A stretch of DNA of 64,000 bases from Pseudomonadota bacterium (GTDB lineage: Bacteria; Pseudomonadota; Gammaproteobacteria; Burkholderiales; Burkholderiaceae_F), in NCBI GenBank assembly GCA_029778535.1, contig JAKOQB010000143.1:1-64000 (forward strand), read 5' to 3'. The first letter of the stretch is position 1. The number at the start of each line of letters is the position of its first letter. Of this stretch, positions 23,750 to 33,877 are shown piece after piece. The position numbers and the translations under genes were made by a program. Under the pieces are notes generated by a model, which saw only the letters and a list, made by a program, of their open reading frames with translations, was not told the origin of the DNA and did no database searches.

Positions 23750-24805
23750 ATGTTCAACATGAGCCAACTGCAGGAAGTCACCGCCCGCCACCGCTTCGAC
23801 GTCGAGCGCCTCGCCGCGCACCTCGCGCAACATCTGCCCGGATTCAGGGGCCCGCTGTCCGTGAGGCAATTCCAGGGCGGCCAGTCGAACCCGACTTATC
23901 TGCTCACCACGCCATCCGCGCGCTACGTGATGCGCAGCAAACCCGGGCCGGTGGCGAAGTTGCTGCCGTCCGCGCATGCGATCGAACGCGAATTCCACGT
24001 GATGCGCGCGCTCGCCCCGCAGGGCATTCCGGTGCCCGAGACGCTGCTGCTGTGCGAGGACGAATCGGTGATCGGCCGCGCGTTCTACCTGATGCAGCAC
24101 GTCGAGGGCCGCATCTTCTGGGAACAGTCGCTGCCGGGGATGAGCAACACCGAGCGCGCGGCGATCTACGGCGAGATGAACCGCGTGCTGGCCGCGCTGC
24201 ACACCGTCGATATCGAACGCGCCGGCCTGTCCGACTACGGCAAGGCCGGCAACTACTTCGCGCGCCAGGTCGGCCGCTGGAGCAAGCAGTATCGCGCCAG
24301 CGAAACCGAGCAGGTCGACGCGATGGACCGCCTGATCGACTGGCTGCCGCAGCACATTCCGCCGGGCGACGAGACTACGGTCGTGCACGGCGACTACCGG
24401 ATGGACAACCTGATCTTCCACGCGACCGAGCCGCGGATCATCGCGATCCTCGACTGGGAGCTGTCGACGCTGGGGCACCCGCTCGCCGACTTCAGCTACC
24501 ACTGCATGAGCTGGCACATCCCGCCCGGCGCGTTCCGCGGCATCGCCGGCCTGGACCACAAGGCGCTCGGAATTCCGACCGAGGCGGAATACATCGCGCG
24601 CTACTGCCAGCGCACCAGGCGCGCATCGATCGAGCACTGGAACTTCTACCTCGCCTACAACCTGTTCCGCCTCGCCGCGATCCTGCAGGGCGTGTACAAG
24701 CGCGCGACCGAGGGGATCGCGTCGTCCGACAACGCGCTCCAGAATAAGACGCGCGTAAGGGCTCTGGCGGAACTCGGATGGAACGTGGCGAGCCGCGCTG
24801 CCTGA
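23750..24805 (+). CDS. Phosphotransferase (APH fold), ACAD10/11 kinase-domain-like
   Basis: A 351-residue protein with the aminoglycoside-phosphotransferase kinase fold. An N-terminal lobe (FQGGQSNPTYLLTTPSARYV) is followed by the catalytic loop VVHGDYRMDNLIFH and the metal-binding IAILDWELSTLGHPLADFSY. The family includes the kinase half of human ACAD10/ACAD11 and LvaA of Pseudomonas, which phosphorylate 4-hydroxyacyl-CoAs. A matching acyl-CoA dehydrogenase lies 6.7 kb downstream on the same strand. An internal ATG four codons in is an alternative start. Substrate is inferred, not shown. Confidence 0.85.
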   Translation: MFNMSQLQEVTARHRFDVERLAAHLAQHLPGFRGPLSVRQFQGGQSNPTYLLTTPSARYVMRSKPGPVAKLLPSAHAIEREFHVMRALAPQGIPVPETLLLCEDESVIGRAFYLMQHVEGRIFWEQSLPGMSNTERAAIYGEMNRVLAALHTVDIERAGLSDYGKAGNYFARQVGRWSKQYRASETEQVDAMDRLIDWLPQHIPPGDETTVVHGDYRMDNLIFHATEPRIIAILDWELSTLGHPLADFSYHCMSWHIPPGAFRGIAGLDHKALGIPTEAEYIARYCQRTRRASIEHWNFYLAYNLFRLAAILQGVYKRATEGIASSDNALQNKTRVRALAELGWNVASRAA

Positions 24806-25184
24806 CTTCAGCGCGGCGCGCGCTCGTGCTGTGTGCGGTCGCGCGGCTCGCCGTCGTGCCCGCGGCGAGCGGCGCTGGGCGAACGCCGCCGCTCGTATCG
24901 GTCGATCTGCTCGCGGCCAACTCGAATCGCGGCTCCGCGCTGCCGAGTCGTGGTGCGCGAGCGCAAGCCGGACTATCCGGCTCTGCGGGCCGAGCCCGAC
25001 ACGCACGTCCCCCGCACCGGCAGGCGCGAAACTACATCGCCGTAGACGCGGGTCGACGTCGTCCGCTTTGCGCTCGACGGCCTCGACCGCGGCGCCACCC
25101 GGATCGGCGCCGGCAGCAGGTCGTGGAGCGGTCCGGGCGCACGCGCGAGTTGGCGCGCATCGCACGCGCGACCGGCAAGGGCGC
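24806..25184. other. Gene-poor stretch after the phosphotransferase
   Basis: No convincing gene on either strand. Short open frames are Arg/Ala/Pro-rich and resemble no family. The stretch probably belongs to the same decaying DNA as the remnant that follows. Confidence 0.4.
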
Positions 25185-25538
25185 GTAATCGACGAGGCGC
25201 GGAGGTACAAGATCCTGAAGCCCGGCGTGTTCCCTCCTCGATGCCTACGGCTTCCGGCAGTGGCCCAACCGCACGTTCATCGCGCTGATGCCGCGGCGCG
25301 CCACCTTGGATGGAGCGAATCCCGGTACTGTCGTTCTTCTGGAGCAATCAGCGCTTCGCGTACCTGGACTAGACGCCGGAACTCGACGCGTTGCCTTACC
25401 GCGCCGCCAACCAGCGCTTCAAACAGGCCGCGTTCGCGGCGCTGAAGTCCGGCCCGTTGAGCGCGACCGGGGCGTTTCTGCGCGAGCGGCTGCGAGCGCC
25501 CGATCCTCGACAAGCGCGGCGCGCGAGTGCTCCTTGTG
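25185..25538 (+). pseudogene. Decayed coding remnant, protein family not recognised
   Basis: Pieces with protein-like composition follow one another in different frames: VIDEARRYKILKPGVF (25185-25232), LDAYGFRQWPNRTFIALMPR (from 25237), then MERIPVLSFFWSNQRFAYLD from 25310 to an in-frame TAG at 25370, resuming as TPELDALPYRAANQRFKQAA, and finally ILDKRGARVLLVH in yet another frame. Restoring single bases at about three places and the stop codon would give one reading frame. The aromatic-rich composition, unlike antisense shadows here, suggests a once-functional gene. I do not recognise the family. Its 3' part is antisense to the adjacent antitoxin gene. Confidence 0.4.
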
Positions 25539-25688
25539 CACCAGCTCCCGTGCCGCGGCGCGCATCTTGATACCGTAGAAATCGAGGCCTTCCTCGATGA
25601 GCTGACCGATCGTCTTGTTGCGCCGGGCGCACGCCTCTTTGAGCGCGCGATGGCGCGCATCGGACAGGGTGATCGTGAGCCGGCTCAT
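25419..25688 (-). CDS. Ribbon-helix-helix (CopG-like) antitoxin or regulator, orphan
   Basis: An 89-residue protein starting MSRLTITLSDARHRALKEAC: a beta-strand with alternating residues (LTITL) followed by two helices (HRALKEACARRNKTIGQLI EEGLDFYGI), the RHH DNA-binding fold of type II antitoxins. The part up to about residue 70 looks family-like; the last residues (PRSRSTGRTSAPRTRPV) do not. No toxin gene (PIN, RelE or similar) was found on either side. It may be a solitary remnant or a stand-alone regulator. The gene lies 35 bp before the end of the TRAP permease gene, on the same strand. Confidence 0.65.
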   Translation of the reverse strand: MSRLTITLSDARHRALKEACARRNKTIGQLIEEGLDFYGIKMRAAARELVHKEHSRAALVEDRALAAARAETPRSRSTGRTSAPRTRPV

Positions 25689-25723
25689 ATGGTGCAAGTA
25701 CACCAGCGTGTGTAGCGATCTCG

Positions 25724-27772
25724 CTAGGGGCGATTCGTCGAATGCCGCAGCCTGCGCCACCGCACGAACTGCAGCGCTAGCGCCACCGTCGCGCTCCCGA
25801 ACCCGACCATGTCGCTGTTCGCGCCCGGCAGCACAAGCGCGAACCCGGCGATGATGAACAGGCACCGCTCGACGAGCGTCGTGCGCACCAGCGCCCAGCC
25901 CTGGAATCCCGCCGCGATGGATGCGATGCCGATCGCGGCGATGAACGAGATCCACGCGATCGACGGCCAGTCGGCGTTGGCGAGGCCCTTGATCGACCCG
26001 GTCAACAGCAGACCGGTGCCCGCCGGGTCGAGGACGAACATGAACGGCAGCAGGAACGCGGGCACCGTGTACTTCCAGCACTGCAGCGTCGTCTTGTACG
26101 GATCGCCGCCGGTAATCGCGGCGGCGGCAAACGGCGACAGCGCGGTCGGCGGCGACACTTCCGACAGCACCGCGTAGTAGAAGATGAACATGTGCGCGGC
26201 GAAGTCGGGCACGCCAAGCTTTATCAGCGCCGGCGCGGTGATCACCGCGCAGATGATGTAGGACGCGGTCACCGGAACCGCGAGCCCGATGATCCACACC
26301 ACCAGCGCGGTGAATATCGCGGTGAGCAGCAGCGAGCCGCCGGCGTAATCGATCACGATGCCGCTGAATTTGAGCCCCAGCCCGGTCAGAGTGACCACGC
26401 CGACGATGATGCCGGCGCCGGCGCAGGTCGCGGCGACGTTGATCACGCCGACCGAGCCGCCCTGCAGCGCCTTGACCAGCCCCGACTCGTAGATTCCGCG
26501 CCAGAAGGGGGCGCGCCCGCGCAGCACGTCGTACGGAACGAGTGCGCAATCGCGGTGCAGGAAGCTCGTCGCCGCGGTCACGACAGTGGCCCAGAACACC
26601 GACAGCACCGGCGAGTAGCCGAGCATCATGAAGACGACGATCGACACCAGCGACAGGAAGTGGAACCCGTACTTCTTCGTCAGGTTCCACGCCGTATCGA
26701 CCATCGTGAACGCGGCGGCGTGCATCTGATACTTGCGCGCGTCGATCTCGACCATCAGGAACAGCGCGAGGTAGTACAGCAGCGTCGGGATCGCCGCCAT
26801 CAGCAGCACGTCGAGGTAAGAGACCTTCAGGAACTCGGCGATCAGGAACGCGGCGGCTCCCAGCACCGGCGGCGAGATGATCGCGCCCAGCCCGCCCGCG
26901 GCGAGCAGGCCGCCGGCGGCGTTCCGCTCGTAGCCGGCCTTGGCGAGCATCGGATACGCGACCGAGCCGATCGTCACCGTCGTCGCCACGCCGGACCCCG
27001 ACGGGCCGCCGAGCAGGAACGACGACAGCACCACGGTGCGGCCAACGCCGGTGGGCTTGCCGCCCATCGCGGCGAACGAGAAGTCGATGAAGAACTTGCC
27101 CGCGCCCGAGTACTGCAGGAACGCGCCAAAGATCGTGAACAGGATGATCAGTGACGACGAAACGTCGACCGCGACGCCGTAGATTCCCTCGAGCGTCATG
27201 TACATGTGGCCGATCAGGCGCCCGACCTCGTAACCCTTGTGGGTCCACGGCGCCGGCAGCACGGGGCCGATCAGCGCATACACGATGAATGCCGCCGTGA
27301 TGACCGGCATGATCCAGCCCGTCGTGCGCCGCATCGCCTCCAGCACCAGCACGATCAGCGCCACGCCGAATGCGATGTCCAAGTCGTTGGGCAGCGTGTT
27401 GCGGTCGGTGAAGTCGTCGCCGCCCACGATCAGGTAGGCGACGACCGCGATCGCGAGCGCTGCCCCGAGCCAGTCCCACCACATGATGCGGTGGCGGAAC
27501 CGCCTGGCGATCGGGAACGACAGGAAGCACAGCGCCTGGATCATCGCGACGTGCAGCGGACGCAGCGTCTGCGTCGGCACGATCGCGTAGGCGGTGTACA
27601 GATGGAACACCGAGATCGCGACCGCAACGAGCGTGACGAAGACGCCGAGCGCGCCGCCGAGCCGGTGTGCCTGGCCCTCCTCCTCCTCGACGTACTCCTC
27701 GGCGCGGGCGAGCGCCTCTGCGCTGACTCCGCCGGCAGCTGCGGACGGCGAACCGGCTGCGGGCGCAGGCAC
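25724..27772 (-). CDS. TRAP transporter permease, fused 4TM/12TM subunit
   Basis: A 682-residue integral membrane protein combining the small (DctQ-like) and large (DctM-like) TRAP subunits, the form that partners TAXI-type binding proteins. After a charged N-terminus come many hydrophobic segments, e.g. GALGVFVTLVAVAISVFHLY and GVALIVLVLEAMRRTTGWIM. Conserved DctM-like loops include LSSFLLGGPSGSGVATTVTI and AGGLGAIISPPVLGAAAFLI. The GTG start overlaps the TAG stop of the binding-protein gene by one base (TAGTG). The system would import an organic anion, driven by a Na+ or H+ gradient; the substrate cannot be read from sequence. Confidence 0.93.
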   Translation of the reverse strand: MPAPAAGSPSAAAGGVSAEALARAEEYVEEEEGQAHRLGGALGVFVTLVAVAISVFHLYTAYAIVPTQTLRPLHVAMIQALCFLSFPIARRFRHRIMWWDWLGAALAIAVVAYLIVGGDDFTDRNTLPNDLDIAFGVALIVLVLEAMRRTTGWIMPVITAAFIVYALIGPVLPAPWTHKGYEVGRLIGHMYMTLEGIYGVAVDVSSSLIILFTIFGAFLQYSGAGKFFIDFSFAAMGGKPTGVGRTVVLSSFLLGGPSGSGVATTVTIGSVAYPMLAKAGYERNAAGGLLAAGGLGAIISPPVLGAAAFLIAEFLKVSYLDVLLMAAIPTLLYYLALFLMVEIDARKYQMHAAAFTMVDTAWNLTKKYGFHFLSLVSIVVFMMLGYSPVLSVFWATVVTAATSFLHRDCALVPYDVLRGRAPFWRGIYESGLVKALQGGSVGVINVAATCAGAGIIVGVVTLTGLGLKFSGIVIDYAGGSLLLTAIFTALVVWIIGLAVPVTASYIICAVITAPALIKLGVPDFAAHMFIFYYAVLSEVSPPTALSPFAAAAITGGDPYKTTLQCWKYTVPAFLLPFMFVLDPAGTGLLLTGSIKGLANADWPSIAWISFIAAIGIASIAAGFQGWALVRTTLVERCLFIIAGFALVLPGANSDMVGFGSATVALALQFVRWRRLRHSTNRP

Positions 27773-28731
27773 TAATTGACCTTGAAGCCCTTCTCAGCGA
27801 AGTACTTCAGCGCACCGGGATGAAAAGGCACCGGGGACGCGGCCGCCTTCTGCAGCTCGAGCCGGAAGTTGGCGGCCTCCTTGTGCACGGCAATCAGTTC
27901 GTCGCGCTTGTCGAAGATCGTCTTGACGATGTTGTAGGCGGTCTTCTCGTCCATGTTCTCGTGCGCGACCAGGATGTTCATCACGGTCGCCTGCTTGTTG
28001 TCTGCGTCCATGCCCTTGTAGGTTTCCTTCGGGATCACATCCTGCACGTACAGGTTGCCCCACTTGGCGTTCAGCGCCGGCACCAGGTCCGCGTGGTCGA
28101 TCAGCTTGATCTTCGTCCCCGGCGTGCTGGCGAGATCGGTGACAGCGGCGGTCGGAAGGCCCCCGACCCAGAAAAAGGCGTCGATCTTCCTGTCCTTGAT
28201 CGCGTTCACGCTCTCGGCCACGCCGAGGCGCTCGCGCTTCATGTCGCGGTCCTTGTCCATCCCCGCCGCCTCGATCAGGCGGAACGCCATCACCTCGGTC
28301 GCGCTGCCCGGCGATCCGGTCGACACGCGCTTTCCCTGCAGGTCGGCGAACCTGCTGATGCCCGTGCCCTCGACGGTGACCACGTGCATGCGGTTCGGGT
28401 ACAGGATCATCAGCGTGCGCAGCGGCACCTTGTTGCCCTTGAACTTGTCCTCGCCCTTGGCCGCTTCCTGCGCCGCATCGGCCATCGTGAAGCCGATGTA
28501 GGGCTTGCCTGTGGCGATCAACTTCAGGTTGTCGACCGAGCCGCCGGTTACTTCGGCGGTCGCCTGCATGCCCGGAACGTACTTGGACAGCACGGCGGCG
28601 ATGCCGCCCCCCATCGGGTAGTAAACGCCGCCGGTGCCGCCGGTGCCGATCGAGATGTTCTGCGCCTGTGCGACGAGCGCCGCTGCGCTCGCAACAACCG
28701 CGCAGGCCAGCGCCAGTATCCTTCGCATCAT
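27772..28731 (-). CDS. TAXI family TRAP transporter solute-binding protein
   Basis: Periplasmic ligand-binding subunit for the TRAP permease just downstream. The 319-residue protein has a clear Sec signal peptide (MMRRILALACAVVASAAALV, cleaved near AQA-QN), then the family start ISIGTGGTGGVYYPMGGGIA. The strand-loop regions VEGTGISRFADLQGKRVSTG and SATEVMAFRLIEAAG are also visible. The start at 28731 has GGAG about 6 nt upstream; a longer frame reaching 28887 is rejected because it has no signal peptide at its end and poor composition. Confidence 0.94.
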   Translation of the reverse strand: MMRRILALACAVVASAAALVAQAQNISIGTGGTGGVYYPMGGGIAAVLSKYVPGMQATAEVTGGSVDNLKLIATGKPYIGFTMADAAQEAAKGEDKFKGNKVPLRTLMILYPNRMHVVTVEGTGISRFADLQGKRVSTGSPGSATEVMAFRLIEAAGMDKDRDMKRERLGVAESVNAIKDRKIDAFFWVGGLPTAAVTDLASTPGTKIKLIDHADLVPALNAKWGNLYVQDVIPKETYKGMDADNKQATVMNILVAHENMDEKTAYNIVKTIFDKRDELIAVHKEAANFRLELQKAAASPVPFHPGALKYFAEKGFKVN

Positions 28732-29042
28732 GTCTCCGTCTCCGTTCGCCGTCTGCCGCGCGGCCGGACGGCCGCGCGCTGGCGGATGCTGACGCGGTCT
28801 GGCACGCGCAGTCAAGTCCGCGCGAACCCGATCAGGCAAAGCGTGCGGCGTGGATCGGCTCCACCTCGGATCCTTGGCCGCGGGCATGAACCGGCCGTGC
28901 GCGGATCACGCGGATGCACCGCGGCCGCGAAGCCGAAGCGGCCCGGAATCGCGACCCGGACTTCGTCCCGCACTGCGCCGCGGCCCGTCGTCGATTTCCA
29001 GAGGCCGCAGCGGTGCTTGCGCACAGGGTCCAGCCGCGGCCG
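28732..29042. other. Intergenic region upstream of the TAXI/TRAP operon
   Basis: A 311-bp stretch without a convincing gene. It holds the leader and presumably the promoter of the TAXI-TRAP operon (minus strand). A perfect 10-bp inverted repeat, CGCGCGGCCG / CGGCCGCGCG with a 2-nt loop, lies at 28757-28778, 26-47 nt before the TAXI ATG. No clear -35/-10 pair was found. The far end carries the 3' flank of the SRPBCC operon. Confidence 0.5.
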
Positions 29043-29612
29043 CTACTTCATCTGCACCGACTCGCTCTGGAACTTGCGCAACTGCGCCATCCACTCGGTC
29101 CAGTCGATCGGCCCGGACTCAAAGCGCTTCTTCAGGTTCGCCAGCACGTTGCCCCAGGCGCGGTCGAAGTACGCGTAGGCCTGGTCCCACTCGCCGCCGT
29201 CGCCCCAGCCGGTGTGGTGCAACGACACGCGCGTCTGCCGCTCCGACACCGGCTCGAAACGCACGATCACGAACGTGCGCTGCGCGCGCGCCTGCGCCAG
29301 GTGCGGCGGCGCGTTCCGGTCGAACGAGATCATCTTCTTCGGCTGCAGCGCCATGAAGCGCATGTCGTCGGCGCCCTTCATGCCGGGCTCCGCCAGCGGG
29401 TTGATGTGGACGTGGAACGCGCCGCCGACGCGCGGCTCGATCTGCGCGTCGGGCGCGAAGAAGCTCGTGATCCCCGCGCGCGTCGTCCACGCGTCCCAGG
29501 CCTGGTCGAGCGTGGCGTCGATCACTACCTGCTTGTCGAGCGCGCGTTCGGCCGCGTGCGCGGCGGTCGCGGCCAGCAGCGCGATGAGCAGCAGCGCAAC
29601 CCGTCTCTTCAT
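29043..29612 (-). CDS. SRPBCC (AHSA1-like) domain protein with signal peptide
   Basis: A 189-residue protein beginning with a signal peptide (MKRRVALLLIALLAATAAHA, cleavage after AHA), then an AHSA1/SRPBCC ligand-binding fold: KQVVIDATLDQAWDAWTT, IEPRVGGAFHVHINPL, MISFDRNAPP and TRVSLHHTGWGDGGEWDQAY. Most AHSA1 proteins are cytoplasmic, so a secreted one is unusual. It is the last gene of an ArsR-SRPBCC-SRPBCC operon, overlapping the previous gene by ATGA. The ligand is unknown. Confidence 0.85.
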   Translation of the reverse strand: MKRRVALLLIALLAATAAHAAERALDKQVVIDATLDQAWDAWTTRAGITSFFAPDAQIEPRVGGAFHVHINPLAEPGMKGADDMRFMALQPKKMISFDRNAPPHLAQARAQRTFVIVRFEPVSERQTRVSLHHTGWGDGGEWDQAYAYFDRAWGNVLANLKKRFESGPIDWTEWMAQLRKFQSESVQMK

Positions 29613-30064
29613 GCGACCTCCCGCGCGTGCGCGACGTATTTCTCCAGCACCGAAGTCCAGCCGCGTTCGTAGCTTTCGCGCGCGGTGAAAGCCTGCGCGC
29701 CGCGCGCCTCCCAGCCCGAATGCGCGAGCTGGACCTCGGTCCAGCCGTCGGCGGGGACAAAGCGCACGTCGACGCGGGTGGCCTGTTCGGCGGATTGCGT
29801 TGGGTGCCAGGTCATCGCGAACGACTGCGGCGGATTCCATTCAAGGAGCGTTCCCCACACGTGGCGCGTGCCGTCGCGCGCGGTCTCGATCACGCGACCG
29901 CCGGCACCCTCGAACTCGACCGTCGCATTCGCATCACCCGAGCAGGAATATCGGGCCAGCGGCCACCAGCGCGCCAGCTCGCGCGTGAAAAGCTCGAACG
30001 CCTGCGCGGGTGTCATGCGCACGCGCACCGATTTGCGCACGGGCGCGATCGCGTCGATGCTCAT
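29609..30064 (-). CDS. SRPBCC (AHSA1-like) domain protein, cytoplasmic
   Basis: A 151-residue START/Bet v1-like protein: VRKSVRVRMTPAQAFELFTR, then WWPLARYSCSGDANATVEFE, WGTLLEWNPPQSFAMTWHPT and VQLAHSGWEARG. No signal peptide. It overlaps both neighbours by ATGA, placing it in the middle of the ArsR operon. In this common arrangement the ArsR regulator controls one or more AHSA1-like proteins of unknown ligand. A longer in-frame extension upstream overlaps arsR and is rejected. Confidence 0.87.
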   Translation of the reverse strand: MSIDAIAPVRKSVRVRMTPAQAFELFTRELARWWPLARYSCSGDANATVEFEGAGGRVIETARDGTRHVWGTLLEWNPPQSFAMTWHPTQSAEQATRVDVRFVPADGWTEVQLAHSGWEARGAQAFTARESYERGWTSVLEKYVAHAREVA

Positions 30065-30396
30065 CCTTGCCTCCGTGATGCACGCTTCGGCGTGCGGTTG
30101 TTGGCGACCAGCGCGTAGCGCGCCAGCGCCTGCTCCCACATCCGGTCCAGCTCGTCGCGCAGGGCCTGCAACGCGGCCGGGTCGACCGCGTACACGTTGC
30201 GCGTCGCGAACGAGCGGAACGTGACGAGACCCGCGCCTTCCAGCAGCCGCAGGTGCTTGGACACCGCCGGCCGGCTGACCGGCAGCCGCTCGGCGATCTC
30301 GCCAACCGACCTTTCTCCCCGCAGCAGCAGCCGCACGATCTGCTCGCGCGTGGGGTCGGCGAGCGCGACGAGCACGGCGTTGCTGGAGCGGGCCAT
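30061..30396 (-). CDS. ArsR family transcriptional regulator
   Basis: A 111-residue winged-helix repressor: [20 protein letters not shown], then [20 protein letters not shown] as the recognition helix region and [20 protein letters not shown] as the wing. There is no CxC metal-binding motif in the recognition helix, so it is not an arsenic sensor of the classic type. It resembles the regulators paired with AHSA1 proteins. First gene of the operon, overlapping the next by ATGA. A palindromic operator lies just upstream. Confidence 0.9.
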   Translation of the reverse strand: MARSSNAVLVALADPTREQIVRLLLRGERSVGEIAERLPVSRPAVSKHLRLLEGAGLVTFRSFATRNVYAVDPAALQALRDELDRMWEQALARYALVANNRTPKRASRRQG

Positions 30397-30442
30397 TGCG
30401 GATCAGCCCGGGCGGACGCGGCGTTCCGTAACCATGCGGCAA

Positions 30443-30462
30443 CCGTAACCAGACGGTTACGG
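30443..30462 (-). promoter_or_regulatory. Probable ArsR operator palindrome
   Basis: CCGTAACC-AGAC-GGTTACGG is a perfect 8-bp inverted repeat with a 4-bp spacer, 47-66 bp upstream of the arsR start. A further half site, TTCCGTAACC, lies at 30425-30434. Its position between the start codon and the likely promoter fits autorepression of the ArsR-SRPBCC operon. Confidence 0.6.
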
Positions 30463-30489
30463 AAGGTCAAGCCGCATCCCGCGCGCGGG

Positions 30490-31464
30490 CTACGGCCTGA
30501 GCACCAGCTTGCCGATCGCGCGCCGCTGCAGCAGATCTTCCAGCGCGCGCGCGGTGTCGGCCAGCGCGAACGCCTTCGACACCCGGGGCCTGAGCCGCCC
30601 CTGCGCGAGCCACGCCATCAGCTCGTCGATCAACCGTGCGTTGCCCTGCGGGTCGCGCTGCGCGAACTCGCCCCAGTAGACGCCGACCGCGGACGCCTCC
30701 TTCAGCAGCAGCAGGTTGGCCGGGATCCTCGGGATCTCGCCGCTGGTGAAGCCGATCACCAGCAGCCGGCCGCGCCACGCGATCGAGCGCAGCGCAAGCT
30801 CCGTGTAGGCGCCGCCGACCGGGTCGTAGACGACATCGACGCCCTTGCCGCCGGTGCACGTCTTCACCGCCTCGCGCAGATCGAGCGTCGAGTAGTTGAT
30901 CAGTGCATCGGCACCGGCGGCATGGCACGCGGCGAGCTTCTCGTCGCTGCTCGCCGCGGCGATCACACGCGCGCCCGCGAGCTTGCCCAGCTCCACCGCG
31001 GCAAGCCCCACGCCGCCGGCGGCGCCGAGCACGAGCAGCGTCTCCCCGGCTTTCAGCTGCGCGCGGTGCGCGAGCGCGTGCTGCGACGTGGCGTAGGTCA
31101 GCGTGAATCCGGCGGCCACCTCGTCGCTGACGCCGGCCGGCAGCGGAATCGTCCGCCGCACGTCGGTGCAGACCTTCTCCGCGAATCCGCCCAGGCCGAC
31201 GAACGCGACCACCCGTTGGCCGACCGCGCGGTCGGTCACGCCGTCGCCGACCGCGTCGATCTCGCCCGCGATCTCAGCGCCCGGGGTGAACGGCAGCGGC
31301 GGCTGCACCTGGTATTTCTTCTGCACGAGCAACGCATCGGGATAGTTCACGCCCGCCGCGCCGACGCGCACGCGCACCTCGCCCGGTTTCGGCTGCGGGT
31401 CGGCCAGTTCGACCAGCCGCAGGCGATCGGGCAAACCCCATTCGACGCACTGTATCGCTTTCAC
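30490..31464 (-). CDS. NADPH:quinone oxidoreductase family protein (MDR/zinc-free)
   Basis: A 324-residue medium-chain reductase starting at GTG with GGGAGG 6-7 nt upstream. Features: N-terminal GroES-like domain ([20 protein letters not shown] and [17 protein letters not shown]), and the NADPH-binding Rossmann motif [20 protein letters not shown]. The catalytic zinc Cys and His of alcohol dehydrogenases are absent, consistent with the QOR branch. It reduces quinones or alpha,beta-unsaturated carbonyls; the exact substrate is unknown. It is divergent from the acyl-CoA dehydrogenase 78 bp away, and in related genomes such QORs often accompany that gene. Confidence 0.9.
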   Translation of the reverse strand: MKAIQCVEWGLPDRLRLVELADPQPKPGEVRVRVGAAGVNYPDALLVQKKYQVQPPLPFTPGAEIAGEIDAVGDGVTDRAVGQRVVAFVGLGGFAEKVCTDVRRTIPLPAGVSDEVAAGFTLTYATSQHALAHRAQLKAGETLLVLGAAGGVGLAAVELGKLAGARVIAAASSDEKLAACHAAGADALINYSTLDLREAVKTCTGGKGVDVVYDPVGGAYTELALRSIAWRGRLLVIGFTSGEIPRIPANLLLLKEASAVGVYWGEFAQRDPQGNARLIDELMAWLAQGRLRPRVSKAFALADTARALEDLLQRRAIGKLVLRP

Positions 31465-31542
31465 GGCTGCCTCCCGATTGACTTGAATCAGACCCGTACG
31501 CGTGCCCACCTGCGCTATTCTGCCCCGCCACAGGAGGCCGCG

Positions 31543-32783
<1,241 letters not shown>

Positions 32784-32787
<4 letters not shown>

Positions 32788-33476
32788 TCGACGTCCACAC
32801 CTGGCCGACGCCGAACGGCCACAAGGTTCACATCATGCTGGAGGAGTGCGGGCTGCCGTACCGCGTGCATGCGGTCGATATCGGCGCGGGCGACCAGTTC
32901 AAGCCCGAGTTCCTGAGACTCAGCCCCAACAACAAGATCCCCGCGATCGTCGATCCCGACGGGCCCGACGGCAAGCCGATCTCGCTGTTCGAATCGGGCG
33001 CCATCCTGATCTACCTTGCAGGCAAGACCGGCAAGTTCCTTCCCGCCGACATACGCGGCAAGTACGTCGCGCTGCAGTGGCTGATGTTCCAGATGGGCGG
33101 CGTGGGCCCGATGCTCGGGCAAGCGCACCACTTCCGCATCTACGCGCCGGAGAAAATCGAGTACGCGATCAACCGCTACACCAACGAAGCGAAGCGCCTG
33201 TACAACGTGATGGACCGGCGCCTAGGCGAGGCGCGCTGGTTCGCCGGCGACGAATACTCGATCGCCGACATCGCGATCTTTCCGTGGACGCGCTCGCACA
33301 CGAACCAGGGCGTCGATCTGGCCGACTATCCGAACTTCAAGCGCTGGTTCGATACGATGGCCGCACGCCCGGCCGTGCAGCGTGGCATGCAGGTGCTGGC
33401 CGAGCGGCGCAAGCCGGTCACCGACGAGCAGGCGCGGCGCAACCTCTTTGGCGACAAGCAGTACGAGCGCCGATAG
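32784..33476 (+). CDS. Glutathione S-transferase family protein (YfcG/YghU-like)
   Basis: A 230-residue two-domain protein from a GTG start overlapping the dehydrogenase stop. N-terminal thioredoxin-fold domain: [20 protein letters not shown], then [18 protein letters not shown] with the cis-Pro, and [12 protein letters not shown] for the glutathione gamma-glutamyl contact. The C-terminal helical domain includes [20 protein letters not shown]. The TPNGHK-type N-terminus and lack of a catalytic Tyr/Ser signature match the Nu-class disulfide-bond oxidoreductases. The physiological substrate is unknown. Confidence 0.9.
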
Positions 33477-33481
33477 AAGCG

Positions 33482-33871
33482 ATGCCGAGCACGCTGATCT
33501 CGGTTCGCAAACGGTGGTCGCCGGAGAAGCGGCGCGCGATCATCGACGCCGTGCATCAGGCGCTGGTCGAAGGCGTGCTGGTGCCGCAGTCCGATCGCAC
33601 GCTGCGGCTGCAGGTCTTCGATGCGGAGGATTTCGCGGTCGCGCGCGGAAAGACGGAGAACTTCACGCTGATCGAGATCGATCTGTTCGTCGGCCGCTCG
33701 GTCGACGCCAAGCGGCGCCTCTACAAATGCATCGTGGAGAACCTGGCGCCGCTCGGCATTCGCCGCAAGGACGTCATGGTCGTCGTGCGCGATGTGCCGC
33801 GCGAAAACTGGGGCATCAGCGGCGGGGTGCCAGCGTCCGATGTCGACCTCGGGTTCAAGGTCGAGGTGTAG
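33482..33871 (+). CDS. Tautomerase family protein
   Basis: A 129-residue protein of the 4-oxalocrotonate tautomerase/MIF superfamily. After Met removal, Pro2 (MPSTLISVRKRW) would be the catalytic N-terminal proline. One beta-alpha-beta unit spans EKRRAIIDAVHQALVEGVLV with the following strand RTLRLQVFDAEDF, and a second spans SVDAKRRLYKCIVENLAPLG, making it a two-unit form. The end (DVPRENWGISGGVPASD) resembles other long tautomerases. It starts 5 bp after the GST-like gene, so it is probably the last gene of that operon. Substrate unknown. Confidence 0.88.
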   Translation: MPSTLISVRKRWSPEKRRAIIDAVHQALVEGVLVPQSDRTLRLQVFDAEDFAVARGKTENFTLIEIDLFVGRSVDAKRRLYKCIVENLAPLGIRRKDVMVVVRDVPRENWGISGGVPASDVDLGFKVEV

Positions 33872-33877
33872 CTCCAG

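Noticed and set aside
25277..25660. Candidate toxin partner for the RHH antitoxin
   Set aside because: Frames beside the antitoxin lack PIN, RelE or other toxin motifs and overlap the decayed plus-strand remnant.
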